Below, piece after piece: positions 26,542-34,196 of a stretch of 64,000 nt of DNA (the first letter of the stretch is position 1; the number at the start of each line of letters is the position of its first letter). The stretch lies in NCBI RefSeq assembly GCF_005116445.1, contig NZ_SWBQ01000001.1, positions 1,240,001 to 1,304,000 of the forward strand. The letters run 5' to 3'. Below the pieces are notes generated by a model that did not search any database, was not told where the DNA came from, and saw only the letters and a list, made by a program, of their open reading frames with translations. This DNA is from Pedobacter frigoris (GTDB taxonomy: Bacteria > Bacteroidota > Bacteroidia > Sphingobacteriales > Sphingobacteriaceae). A program made the translations under genes and the position numbers.

Positions 26542-27906
26542 TTATTTAGTATTGCTCAATACCACATGTTTGATATTTTTCCTGTCGAAGGTATAAGTGA
26601 TGTGTACCTTACCATCTTTAGTTTGGATGATTGCGGGGTAACTATACTCCTTTTTAGCATCACCATTTTCCAGGATAGCAATATCCGTCCATGTTTTTCC
26701 ATCTCTGGACATGGCCACATTTAATTTGAATCGGCCATTAAACCAATCTTTGCCGGGTACATCGGGATTGTAAACGATCAACTGTGTGCCGTTTTTTAGA
26801 GTCAGCGCATCAGTTCCGGAGTTTGGGTTCAGCAGCGAAGTCTTACTGAGCGCACTCCAGGACTTACCATTGTCGGCCGACCAAGATTCTACTACCGTCC
26901 TCTGTTTGCTGCGGCAAAGCATCTGCAGCCGCTTTCCTCCCTCATAAAAAAGAATGCTGGGCTGTATCACATCCAGTGCAGACCCATGATCTACCGGGAT
27001 CAGTTCCCAGTTTGTGCCATCATCCGTAGACCGCTCTATGTGTGCCTGCCATTTCTCATTGGTTTCTGTACTAGATGGAGATAAAATACTACCATCCTTA
27101 AGCTGCACAGGTTTGTTTTTTATCGGCCCTAGGATGCCATCTGGCAATCGACTAGTGGCAGACCAGCTCCTGCCATTGTCATCAGAAGTTTTCATCATAC
27201 CCCACCACTCTCTTGGATTGGGCCCTGCTTTATAGAATAGAAACAACTTTCCGGAATTTGATTTGAACAATACCGGGTTCCACAATGGAACAGCCACAGT
27301 ATCTTTCATTTCACCTTCAGCCGCCACCCAGGGAGCCAGCCATTTACCCTTTTCCAGTCTGGACATCCAGATTTTCACATCCTTACTACCTTCATAACTA
27401 CCACCAAACCAAGCTACCATTATTACACCTGGTGTTGTTTCTACCAATGTAGAAGCGTGACATTGTTTAAAAGGAGCATCTTTGAAGATCAGTTCTTCGC
27501 GCTCTTTTTTCCAGTCAGGCTTTGGTATTCTGGTAAACTCAATCGAATTTGATTTTATGAAAAACACCCCGTTGTTACCATTTAGCGGGAAGAAATAGTC
27601 ATGTCCCATGGGCATTGCTGCACTTAGCACAAATAAACCAACGGCGGTAGCTTCCGCACCTTTTACAGTAAAATTTATATTAGGTTTATCAAGGGCACTT
27701 ATCTTTTTCTGCTTGTCCTTATTTATGACGGTCAAATTAAATCCAAATGCATTGTGCTTGATAGCATACTCATTCTTTTGCAGCACCACGGTATCCTTGC
27801 TATCATAAAAGGCAAATTTTTTCTGTTCATTCCCTTGCCCGTATACTCTGATATTCAAGCTAATGATACTTACTATTAACAAAAAAAAAGCTTTCTGAGA
27901 CGTCAT
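26542..27906 (-). CDS. Sialidase-like BNR-repeat (BNR_2) secreted protein
   Basis: 454 aa with signal peptide (ending RVYGQ). Residues ~20-115 form a beta-rich leader domain. From ~140 a six-bladed propeller of the BNR_2 type follows: HASTLVETTPGVIMVAWFGG, WNPVLF, and Asp-boxes SDDNGRSW, STDDGTNW, SADNGKSW and SRDGKTW. The YRIP arginine motif of the other sialidase is not visible, so activity may differ. Possibilities include a sialidase with other linkage preference, a related glycosidase, or a binding protein. It lies upstream of susC on the same strand but is separated by the operator-containing gap. Confidence 0.8.
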   Translation of the reverse strand: MTSQKAFFLLIVSIISLNIRVYGQGNEQKKFAFYDSKDTVVLQKNEYAIKHNAFGFNLTVINKDKQKKISALDKPNINFTVKGAEATAVGLFVLSAAMPMGHDYFFPLNGNNGVFFIKSNSIEFTRIPKPDWKKEREELIFKDAPFKQCHASTLVETTPGVIMVAWFGGSYEGSKDVKIWMSRLEKGKWLAPWVAAEGEMKDTVAVPLWNPVLFKSNSGKLFLFYKAGPNPREWWGMMKTSDDNGRSWSATSRLPDGILGPIKNKPVQLKDGSILSPSSTETNEKWQAHIERSTDDGTNWELIPVDHGSALDVIQPSILFYEGGKRLQMLCRSKQRTVVESWSADNGKSWSALSKTSLLNPNSGTDALTLKNGTQLIVYNPDVPGKDWFNGRFKLNVAMSRDGKTWTDIAILENGDAKKEYSYPAIIQTKDGKVHITYTFDRKNIKHVVLSNTK

Positions 27907-27949
27907 AAAATTAGATTCTTGCGTTCAAAGTAGCCATTCAAAAATACAA

Positions 27950-28093
27950 CTCCAAAAAATATTTACCGTAAAGATTGATCTGCCTGCGGAGTTTGCAGGT
28001 GATCAGGTTCAATGCTGGATCTGTATGGCTTCTGCCAATGGTGATCTCGTGAGTGACAGTCAGTTTGTAGGTGCGCTGACGGTAGTAGCGTGA
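27950..28093 (+). pseudogene. DUF6266 copy 1, 3' remnant only
   Basis: In the plus-strand frame ending TGA at 28091-28093, the translation contains DLPAEFAGDQVQCWICMASA and then VSDSQFVGALTV, which is the conserved C-terminal end of DUF6266 proteins. No start or N-terminal two thirds is present; the frame fades out near the start of the divergent sialidase-like gene. Its own terminator (28099-28138) is retained. It is the first of three adjacent broken copies. Confidence 0.8.
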
Positions 28094-28098
28094 TGCAT

Positions 28099-28138
28099 AA
28101 AAAGGTGCAGTAATCCTTTCTGGAAACTGCACCTTTTT
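28099..28138 (+). terminator. Rho-independent terminator behind DUF6266 remnant
   Basis: A 13-bp perfect stem, AAAAAGGTGCAGT paired with ACTGCACCTTTTT, has a 14-nt loop and a T5 tail. It follows the stop of the DUF6266 remnant by 5 nt and precedes the next copy's start at 28173. Confidence 0.85.
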
Positions 28139-28172
28139 AATTTTTAAATCAATTGAAAAACATAAAAGTCAT

Positions 28173-28801
28173 ATGGGAATTCTAACTAAGGGAATATTTG
28201 GCGGATTTGTAAACAAAACCGGCCCTCTGGTGGGACGCAATGTGAAAGGACAAAACTTGATCACTGGTTTGCATCATAAAAGCAACAAGAAAATTAGCAT
28301 AGCCCAGCATAACCAGAATTTGAAGTTTACGTTGGTAATAGAATTTCTAAAGCCAATCAAGGGTCTTATTGCCTCTGGTTTTAAGTATGTAGCTAAAGAA
28401 GGTATAGCTTTTAATGAGGTAGTCTCTTACAATTTCAAATGGGCAGTAACTGGTAGCGATGGTACTTATCTAATAGACTATTCTGCAATGTTGTATAGCA
28501 AAGGAGGTCTTGAAGGTTCGCTAAATCCAAATGTAACATTGACTGATATTGATAAATTGCTGTTTACATGGCAATTGACCAATCATTGTGATTACAATGA
28601 TGAAGCTACTTTTTTGGTTTATAGTGAAGATAATAAATTGTTTTCCTCTGCTGTAAATGCAGTAAAACGAAGCAAATGTGAGTTTTTAATGGAACTGCCC
28701 CGAGGTTTTTACCCGGTAAATTGCATTGTTATATGAGTTTCCAGTCTAGTAAAACCAAAAAAGTCGGTAATAGTGTATATCTAGGTGATTTAATAGCTTA
28801 A
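28173..28801 (+). pseudogene. DUF6266 copy 2, frameshifted near the 3' end
   Basis: The frame opens as MGILTKGIFGGFVNKTGPLVGR, the standard DUF6266 N-terminus, and reads well to about residue 185, where it stops (28736). A single-nucleotide deletion near 28728-28733 explains this. In the neighbouring frame the sequence continues YMSFQSSKTKKVGNSVYLGD and then LIA-stop (28799-28801), which is the expected end of the family. The function of DUF6266 is unknown. Proteins of ~200 aa occur in multiple copies in Pedobacter-like genomes. The truncated 187-aa product might still be made. Confidence 0.8.
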
Positions 28802-28805
28802 AATT

Positions 28806-29443
28806 ATGGGAAAATTAAGCAGTGGTTTATTTGGTTCGTATACTGGAAGGATTGGTAATCTTTCTTTTACCAGAGGAATGAACAAAATGTAGTGCGCACC
28901 ATAGGGAGGAATAAAGTCCCTCCAAGTACTGCTTAGCTGATTAACAGCCAACAAATGGCGGTCGCAACTGCTTTCGTACAATCGGTATTGGGCTTCATTA
29001 ATATTGGTTTTAAAGTGGTTGCTGGTTATGAAAAGCGTTATCCCTTTAATATGGCAGTTTCTTATCATAAAATGCATGCTTTAATGGGCGACTATCCAAA
29101 CGTGGAAATTGACTATAGCAAAGTCATGCTTTCACAAGGCAATTTACTCCCGGCGCAACAGTCACTCGTATCTTTGATACCTGAGAGATTGCGGTTTAGC
29201 TGGTTTACTGATCCATTACATTGGGACCAGAGTGACCTGGATCAGGTGATGCTCATGGCTTATTTTTCTGCTTCCAAACACGCAATATATATGCTCGCTG
29301 GTGCCGTGAGGTCTGCCGGATCTGATATTCTGAAGATTCCTTTGGAAATGCAGGAGGGTTTTGTGGAAACTTATATTTCCTTTATCACCGAAGACCGAAC
29401 CGCAGTTGCAAATAGTGTATATACTGGCAGGGTTTATTTATAA
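28806..29443 (+). pseudogene. DUF6266 copy 3, frameshift plus nonsense codon
   Basis: ATG at 28806 opens MGKLSSGLFGSYTGRIGNLS, then hits TAG at 28890. Inserting one base in the A-run at 28884-28887 restores NVVRTIGRNKVPPSTA, which then meets an in-frame TAG at 28934, probably an old CAG. From there the same frame runs LINSQQMAVATAFVQSVLG to the natural stop at 29441-29443. Two independent lesions indicate a real pseudogene. The 162-residue C-terminal part from ATG 28955 remains open. Its end overlaps the convergent GH16 gene by 10 nt. Confidence 0.85.
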
Positions 29444-30261
29444 ACCCTTACCCAGTCTACTTCCATTTTGAAAGGTAAATCTGTATCTATGATTTTCCCA
29501 GGCCACCCCGCACCGCCAGATTGGTTTAATATTAGGTAAAAGGGTTTGTCGAAAGGCCATTCTTTGGAGGTCGTATTTGTAGGTTTTGTATAGGTATATT
29601 GTAATGTTCCGTTCGTATAAAACTGTATCTCGTTCTGATTCCAGATAATGCTGTAGGTATTGAAGTCATTTTCGTTGTAAGGGACACTTTTTGTAGCGGT
29701 GCTACCGCCATCTGCACCAGTTACCTGTGCGTTATGAATGGTATGATGAATTACACTTTCAGTATTTACATGTTCCATAATATCGATCTCGCCGCTTTTT
29801 GGCCAGCCTCCATAGGTGTTTGATTCCGGCATCATCCAGATGGCAGGCCAGGAACCTTTGCCTTTGTTGAATTTTGCCCTTACCTCTACTTTTCCATAAG
29901 TGATACTAAATTTTCCGGAGGTTTGGATTCCGCCTGAATGGTATGGAATATCGTCTCCTGAAATGACTTTGTTGTCCATTCTTAAAACCAGGTTCTTCCC
30001 ATCTTGAGAAACATAATCGGAACTGGCTGTTAGGAATTTGGCCCATGCAGGCTGCCATCTTTTACAGTAACTCCATTTGCTGGTATCAAAATCTCCAGTT
30101 TTATTAAATTCATCAGAGAAAACAAGTTTCCATGATTTGGAGGATACCTTTGGGGTTTGTTTTTCTGTTCTTTGTTTGTTTGCGGTTTGTGAGAACAAGG
30201 GTGTTGAAAGGGATAAAATAAGAAATGTAAAAAGAATGATTCTGGTGTTTAATAAGTTCAT
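29434..30261 (-). CDS. GH16 family endo-beta-glycanase
   Basis: 275 aa with signal peptide (ending PLFSQ). One GH16 jelly-roll domain has catalytic motif GEIDIMEH (nucleophile E158, assisting D160, acid/base E163), plus GSWPAIWMMPES and the terminal KMEVDWVRVYK. The GH16_3-type motif fits laminarinase (endo-1,3-beta-glucanase) but also the endo-O-glycanases of mucin-degrading bacteria, which share this motif. The neighbouring sialic-acid genes and shared operator make the second option worth considering. It follows a second GH16 gene on the same strand (gap 110 nt). Confidence 0.92.
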   Translation of the reverse strand: MNLLNTRIILFTFLILSLSTPLFSQTANKQRTEKQTPKVSSKSWKLVFSDEFNKTGDFDTSKWSYCKRWQPAWAKFLTASSDYVSQDGKNLVLRMDNKVISGDDIPYHSGGIQTSGKFSITYGKVEVRAKFNKGKGSWPAIWMMPESNTYGGWPKSGEIDIMEHVNTESVIHHTIHNAQVTGADGGSTATKSVPYNENDFNTYSIIWNQNEIQFYTNGTLQYTYTKPTNTTSKEWPFDKPFYLILNQSGGAGWPGKIIDTDLPFKMEVDWVRVYK

Positions 30262-30371
30262 GTGATGGATTAATCTTTATAAAATAGCTTTAAATAGTTC
30301 AGTTTTCTTAAACAACAGACAATGAAGTCTTAAATCAGTTCATTATCTGTTGAGTCTAAGGAATTTAATTA

Positions 30372-31646
30372 TTATTGTTTTTCCAGATAGAAATCATCAC
30401 CATATACGGTTCCGGAAGCAGCCTTGTAAAAGTATACTGTTGCGGATGTGTTGGTGGCGCCAGTAGTGAAGTTTACCCCTCCCAAGCTATAATATGTGGT
30501 ATTTATAGAATACCCTACCTGAGTACCGCCATAGGATTTGACTCCGATGGAAACACTTTCACCGGCAGCCGATACTTTGGCATAACCGGCAAACCGATAA
30601 GCGGTATTGGGTGTCAGGCCAGTAATCACCTGCTCTACCGAACTTTGAGCGCCAGTTTGTTTTATTGATTTGGTACCTGATCTGGCATTGCCGGTTACAA
30701 TCGAAACTGTGCTTCCCCATGATGTCCAGGGGCTGAGTGAAGCACCTTCAAAACCTCCATTTTCTACCTGTGACAGCTTATACACCCGTACGTAATCTAC
30801 CTGCATGCTGAACGGAAGGTTGGAATTGGTGATTGGACCAGGCCATCCGGCACCGCCGGCCTGGTTAAGAATCAGATAGAAAGGGGCATCAAAAGGCCAT
30901 TGCTGCCAGTTGGCACCAACCGCTTTAGAATAGGTGTATTGCAATATATTATTAACAAAGAATTTGATACTGACAGGACTCCATTCTATAGCATAGGTAT
31001 TGTAATCGGCCTGGGTATAGCTGGCGCTGTGCGTTGCGGTACTACCTCCGTTTGCATTGGTTACCGAAGCATTGTGAATCGTCTGATGCATCACTGTTTC
31101 GTTATTTACGTGTTCCATGATGTCAATTTCTCCACTATTTGGCCAGCCGCCGTATTGGACGGGGCTATCAGGCATCATCCAAATGGCTGGCCACGAGCCT
31201 TGTCCAAGTGTGAATTTGGCCCTGACTTCTATTTTGCCATATTTTACATTGAATTTTCCATTAGACTGTACGCCACCGGAATGGTAAGGCACAGCATCTC
31301 CGGCGATCGTCGCGTTGTCCATCCTTAGGACAAGGTTGGTTCCGTTTTGTGATGCATAGGTGGGCGTAGCGGTCATGTACTTATTCCAGGCTACAGTTCC
31401 GCGTGGACTATATTGCCAGTTATTGGCATTAAAACTACCGGAAGTGTTGAATTCATCAGCCCAGATCAGCTGATAAACAGGTGTGCTCAACAATGCAACA
31501 TTGTTGGTGGCTGATATGGTTTCCGGTTTATCTCTTTCCGTTAATTGTTGCTCTGGTTGTAGGCCCTGTTTAGTACAGGAAGTGATAACTAAAGTGGTGA
31601 ACAATAACATGATCACATTTTTACAATTTAAGGGGTTCTTTTTCAT
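30372..31646 (-). CDS. GH16 family endo-beta-glycanase with C-terminal carbohydrate-binding module, lipoprotein
   Basis: 424 aa. Lipobox VITSC puts the lipidated Cys at 24. The GH16 domain (~55-295) has GEIDIMEH with E173 and E178 and ends VDYVRVYK. Residues ~297-424 form a CBM4/9-like beta-sandwich (VENGGFEGASLSPWTSWG ... VYGDDFYLEK). The catalytic domain is highly similar to the downstream GH16, so the two look like a duplicated pair: a surface-anchored version with a binding module and a smaller version with an ordinary signal peptide. A 41-nt palindrome upstream carries the nan-type operator core. Confidence 0.93.
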   Translation of the reverse strand: MKKNPLNCKNVIMLLFTTLVITSCTKQGLQPEQQLTERDKPETISATNNVALLSTPVYQLIWADEFNTSGSFNANNWQYSPRGTVAWNKYMTATPTYASQNGTNLVLRMDNATIAGDAVPYHSGGVQSNGKFNVKYGKIEVRAKFTLGQGSWPAIWMMPDSPVQYGGWPNSGEIDIMEHVNNETVMHQTIHNASVTNANGGSTATHSASYTQADYNTYAIEWSPVSIKFFVNNILQYTYSKAVGANWQQWPFDAPFYLILNQAGGAGWPGPITNSNLPFSMQVDYVRVYKLSQVENGGFEGASLSPWTSWGSTVSIVTGNARSGTKSIKQTGAQSSVEQVITGLTPNTAYRFAGYAKVSAAGESVSIGVKSYGGTQVGYSINTTYYSLGGVNFTTGATNTSATVYFYKAASGTVYGDDFYLEKQ

Positions 31647-31715
31647 TAGATTTATATTTTAGTTAAAAATTGATTGCGATACCAAAAAGGTCGTTTCCGC
31701 ACATCAACACTAGAC

Positions 31716-31756
31716 CTACCTTGTTTCATTATGTTATACATAATGAAACAAGGTAG
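31716..31756. promoter_or_regulatory. Long palindromic operator upstream of the GH16 pair
   Basis: Perfect inverted repeat: 19-bp arms (31716-31734 and 31738-31756) around TAT. The inner 17 nt (31728-31744) are identical to the susC operator core. On the minus strand TTGGA (31778-31774) precedes the core by exactly 29 nt and AGAATTA lies at the same offset as at susC. The extra outer arms could also form a stable RNA hairpin in the 5' leader. A second weak inverted pair, ATATGTT (31844-31850) and AACATAT (31860-31866), lies further upstream. Confidence 0.8.
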
Positions 31757-31911
31757 CTACTGTAATTCTATAATCCAAGAAAAATATTTTTTATATTCTA
31801 CTAAATCCTTTTATCTTTAAAGAAATAGCCCTCTGGTAGAATTATATGTTTCAACACATAACATATTCACTATCAAAGGCTAGGAAGTCTAAGGATTCAA
31901 TGCGATGTCAG

Positions 31912-33339
31912 CTAATCTTCTGAGACTGCACTCCCTCCTGGTTCAAGTTGATGGGTAGCATCAATTTTTACAGGCATTGGGGCATTTGTTTTCTTTAGCC
32001 AGTTTAAAAGTCCTTGTAACATCTCGTCTCTTTTAGCTGGATTGATGTTTGCCTGATTTTTTCGTTCGCCCTCATCATCTTTCAGGTTGTATAATTCAAT
32101 GGCATTATTGGTAGTGATTTTGTTTTTTCCGCCGTCTAAGAGCCATTCTTCATGATAAAGCAGGATTTTCCAATCGCCTTTGCGCATAGCGGTAACGGGT
32201 CTTGTCCTGAATATACTATCTCTTCCTCTGATTACAGGGTTATCTAAATACCCGGGGAAATGCCAAAAGATTTCTTTCCTCTGGGTGTTTTCTTTATCGC
32301 CATAAAAGATAGGCAATAGATTTTCACCGTCCAGGTTTATGTTTTTATTGCCCGCCAGGGCTAAAAATGTTGGGTACAGATCCAGGTTTATGATGGGTGT
32401 ATTATTGGTTGTCGAGGGTTTGATGTATCCTGGCCAGCTGGCAATAAGCGGTTCGCGGATGCCTCCTTCATAATAGGATCCTTTATTGCCACGCAAAGGT
32501 TCCTGAGATGAGGCCTGGGTCGCTCCGTTATCGCTTGTAAAAATGATTAAGGTATTTTTATCCATACCAGAATCTTTCAAAAACTTCATCAATAGCCCTA
32601 TACTAGCATCAAAATCATAGATGCACGCTGCATACATCGCATCTTTATTATTTAAACCCTTTGCTTTGAATTTGGCCAAAGTGGCGGGCAGTGCCTCTTG
32701 CGTGCTATGGATGGCATGGTGCGCCAGGTAAGCGAAAAAAGGTTTTTTATCATTTGCATTGATAAAATCGATAGTGGCATTGGTCAGGGAGAAAACACCT
32801 TTGGGATCATCGATACCTTCTATTTTTTTATTTGGGTTATTGGCTCTTTCGTCAGAGTATACGTCAAATCCCTGGTCTTTAGGTGTTGATCCTAGTTTAT
32901 TACCCAAATGCCATTTACCAAAAATACAAGTCGAGTAGCCTTGTTTTTTTAAAGCTTCTGCTATGGTTACAAAAGCTGGTTTAAGGCCGGTTGTATTTTT
33001 AACAGGCACCATTCTCATGAGGTTTTTAGGGCCTCTGGTGGTACTGCCTACAGCATAGACACCATGACGTGGCCCGTAGGAGCCGCTGAGTAAACAGGCC
33101 CTGCTTGGTGCGCAATTTCCAGCTCCTGCATAGGCATTGTTAAACACCATTCCGCTTTTGGCAAGGGCATCAATATTTGGAGTTTCAAATTTATCACTGC
33201 CGGTAAAACCGCAGTCTTTGTAGCCCATGTCATCTGCAAAAATGAGGAGTATGTTGGGTTTTTGCTGGGCTGCTGCGATTGCAGGCAGTCCCAACAAAAT
33301 CAAACAAATAGTTCTTATGCTGTAGCTTCTTAAATTCAT
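31912..33339 (-). CDS. S1-family sulfatase (formylglycine, Cys type)
   Basis: 475 aa from ATG at 33339 (signal peptide to ~residue 25, AIAAAQQ). An in-frame ATG 11 codons earlier is less likely. Metal-binding ADD (D36, D37), the formylglycine motif CAPSR (C76) and GKWHLG, plus FTSDNGA further on, define a type I sulfatase. Activation needs an anaerobic or aerobic formylglycine-generating enzyme that is not in the window. It would remove sulfate esters from a glycan. The neighbouring GH16, GH31, hexosaminidase and sialidase genes suggest a sulfated host-type glycan; the exact position specificity is not readable. Confidence 0.92.
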   Translation of the reverse strand: MNLRSYSIRTICLILLGLPAIAAAQQKPNILLIFADDMGYKDCGFTGSDKFETPNIDALAKSGMVFNNAYAGAGNCAPSRACLLSGSYGPRHGVYAVGSTTRGPKNLMRMVPVKNTTGLKPAFVTIAEALKKQGYSTCIFGKWHLGNKLGSTPKDQGFDVYSDERANNPNKKIEGIDDPKGVFSLTNATIDFINANDKKPFFAYLAHHAIHSTQEALPATLAKFKAKGLNNKDAMYAACIYDFDASIGLLMKFLKDSGMDKNTLIIFTSDNGATQASSQEPLRGNKGSYYEGGIREPLIASWPGYIKPSTTNNTPIINLDLYPTFLALAGNKNINLDGENLLPIFYGDKENTQRKEIFWHFPGYLDNPVIRGRDSIFRTRPVTAMRKGDWKILLYHEEWLLDGGKNKITTNNAIELYNLKDDEGERKNQANINPAKRDEMLQGLLNWLKKTNAPMPVKIDATHQLEPGGSAVSED

Positions 33340-33376
33340 TTCGTCAATTTGATTACTGTTATGTAAGCTCAATTTA

Positions 33377-33564
33377 TCACTTAATGATTAGATCCGCAAC
33401 TATTGGCAAATGATCAGAACTCAGCTCGCCGGTCATTACATAAAACTTTTCAACCTTCCATTTTTCTTCAGACCTATAAAAAATATAATCAATCTGCTTA
33501 GTTGGGTCTTATTGCCAGGGTTCCTGCTGCGAGCCCCAGCGATTTGATTAAATCTCTTCTTCAT
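33377..33564 (-). pseudogene. EEP-family (endonuclease/exonuclease/phosphatase) gene reduced to its ends
   Basis: Minus-strand reading shows a Tat-like signal, RRDLIKSLGLAAGTLAI (33560-33510), next to ATG at 33564. The ATG is out of frame by what looks like a 2-nt loss in an AGA repeat. The sequence then jumps to a typical EEP C-terminus: DPTKQIDYIFYRSEE, WKVEKFYVMTGELSSDHLPI and VADLIIK-stop (33508-33377), with the catalytic SDH motif. The central ~200 codons are gone. It lies 38 nt upstream of the sulfatase start and 18 nt after the next remnant. Confidence 0.78.
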
Positions 33565-33582
33565 TTGTGTGTTTATGTTTAC

Positions 33583-34182
33583 CTAACCTAGTTTTCTGTC
33601 TGATATAAAGGGTACAATGGGATAAATGTAACTTTCCATTTTTACGCCTAGTTTTTCTGGGGATGAGCCGACAAAAACAGACTTTTTGCCCCTTATTTTA
33701 ATTTTTCCGTTATGTTCTATCTCGATCATCGCCCATATCGGATCTTTGTACGGTACGGTGTATTTTATGTTTGGCTTGGCCTTAACTACTTCTGCAGAAT
33801 ACCTGATCTCTTTATAATCATCGCCCAGCCAGCTGTAAGATGCGCTATTGATCTGCACATAATGAATGTCATTGATGTGGTTATAGTAATCCTGGTGGTG
33901 GTGACCGCTGAGCACGAGAATTACTTTTTGTCTGCCAGCTTTTTGATTGGCTTGTTCAAAGGTGTAGCGCAATAAAGTGCCGTTTTCTAAACCACCGGAA
34001 TCATTATCGATCCCCTGATGGCAAAAAATAATAGTCAGCAAAGTAGTAGCATCCAGATCTTTCTTTAACCAATTTAATTGTGTTTGAGAAATATATCTTG
34101 CATATCCTTTCGGACGGTCCGGACTTTCATTGTGTTCATTTCCATCGAGTTTAGTATTAATAAACAAATAAGTTATTTGAGA
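33583..34182 (-). pseudogene. Calcineurin-like metallophosphoesterase, C-terminal fragment
   Basis: 194-200 codons are open from just after a TAA at 34183. The sequence ITYLFINTKLDGNEHNE, GYARYISQTQLNWLKKDLD, IIFCHQGID and VLSGHHHQDYYN matches the second half of secreted metallophosphoesterases (HxxH/GHxH metal ligands). The first half (DxH, GDxxD and GNHD motifs) and any signal peptide are missing, and no ATG start exists at the front. Only 14 nt separate it from the stop of the upstream protease gene, so an internal deletion removed the 5' part. The fragment is unlikely to be active. Confidence 0.82.
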
Positions 34183-34196
34183 TTACTATTTGCTTT

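Noticed and set aside
10963..27906. A neuABC-type sialic acid biosynthesis or capsule role for the locus
   Set aside because: No synthase, CMP transferase or sialyltransferase; all enzymes are catabolic.
27938..28132. 64-aa minus-strand frame over the DUF6266 remnant
   Set aside because: The opposite strand encodes a recognizable DUF6266 C-terminus with its terminator.
14159..28160. A shared ~20-nt string (TTTTTAAATCAATTGAAAAA-like) at about 14160 and 28141
   Set aside because: One copy is coding end of the esterase and the other intergenic AT-rich DNA; no symmetry of context, so probably chance.
30375..31328. Plus-strand open frames of 97-142 aa inside the GH16 gene
   Set aside because: Shadows of a strongly supported GH16 coding sequence; no family resemblance.
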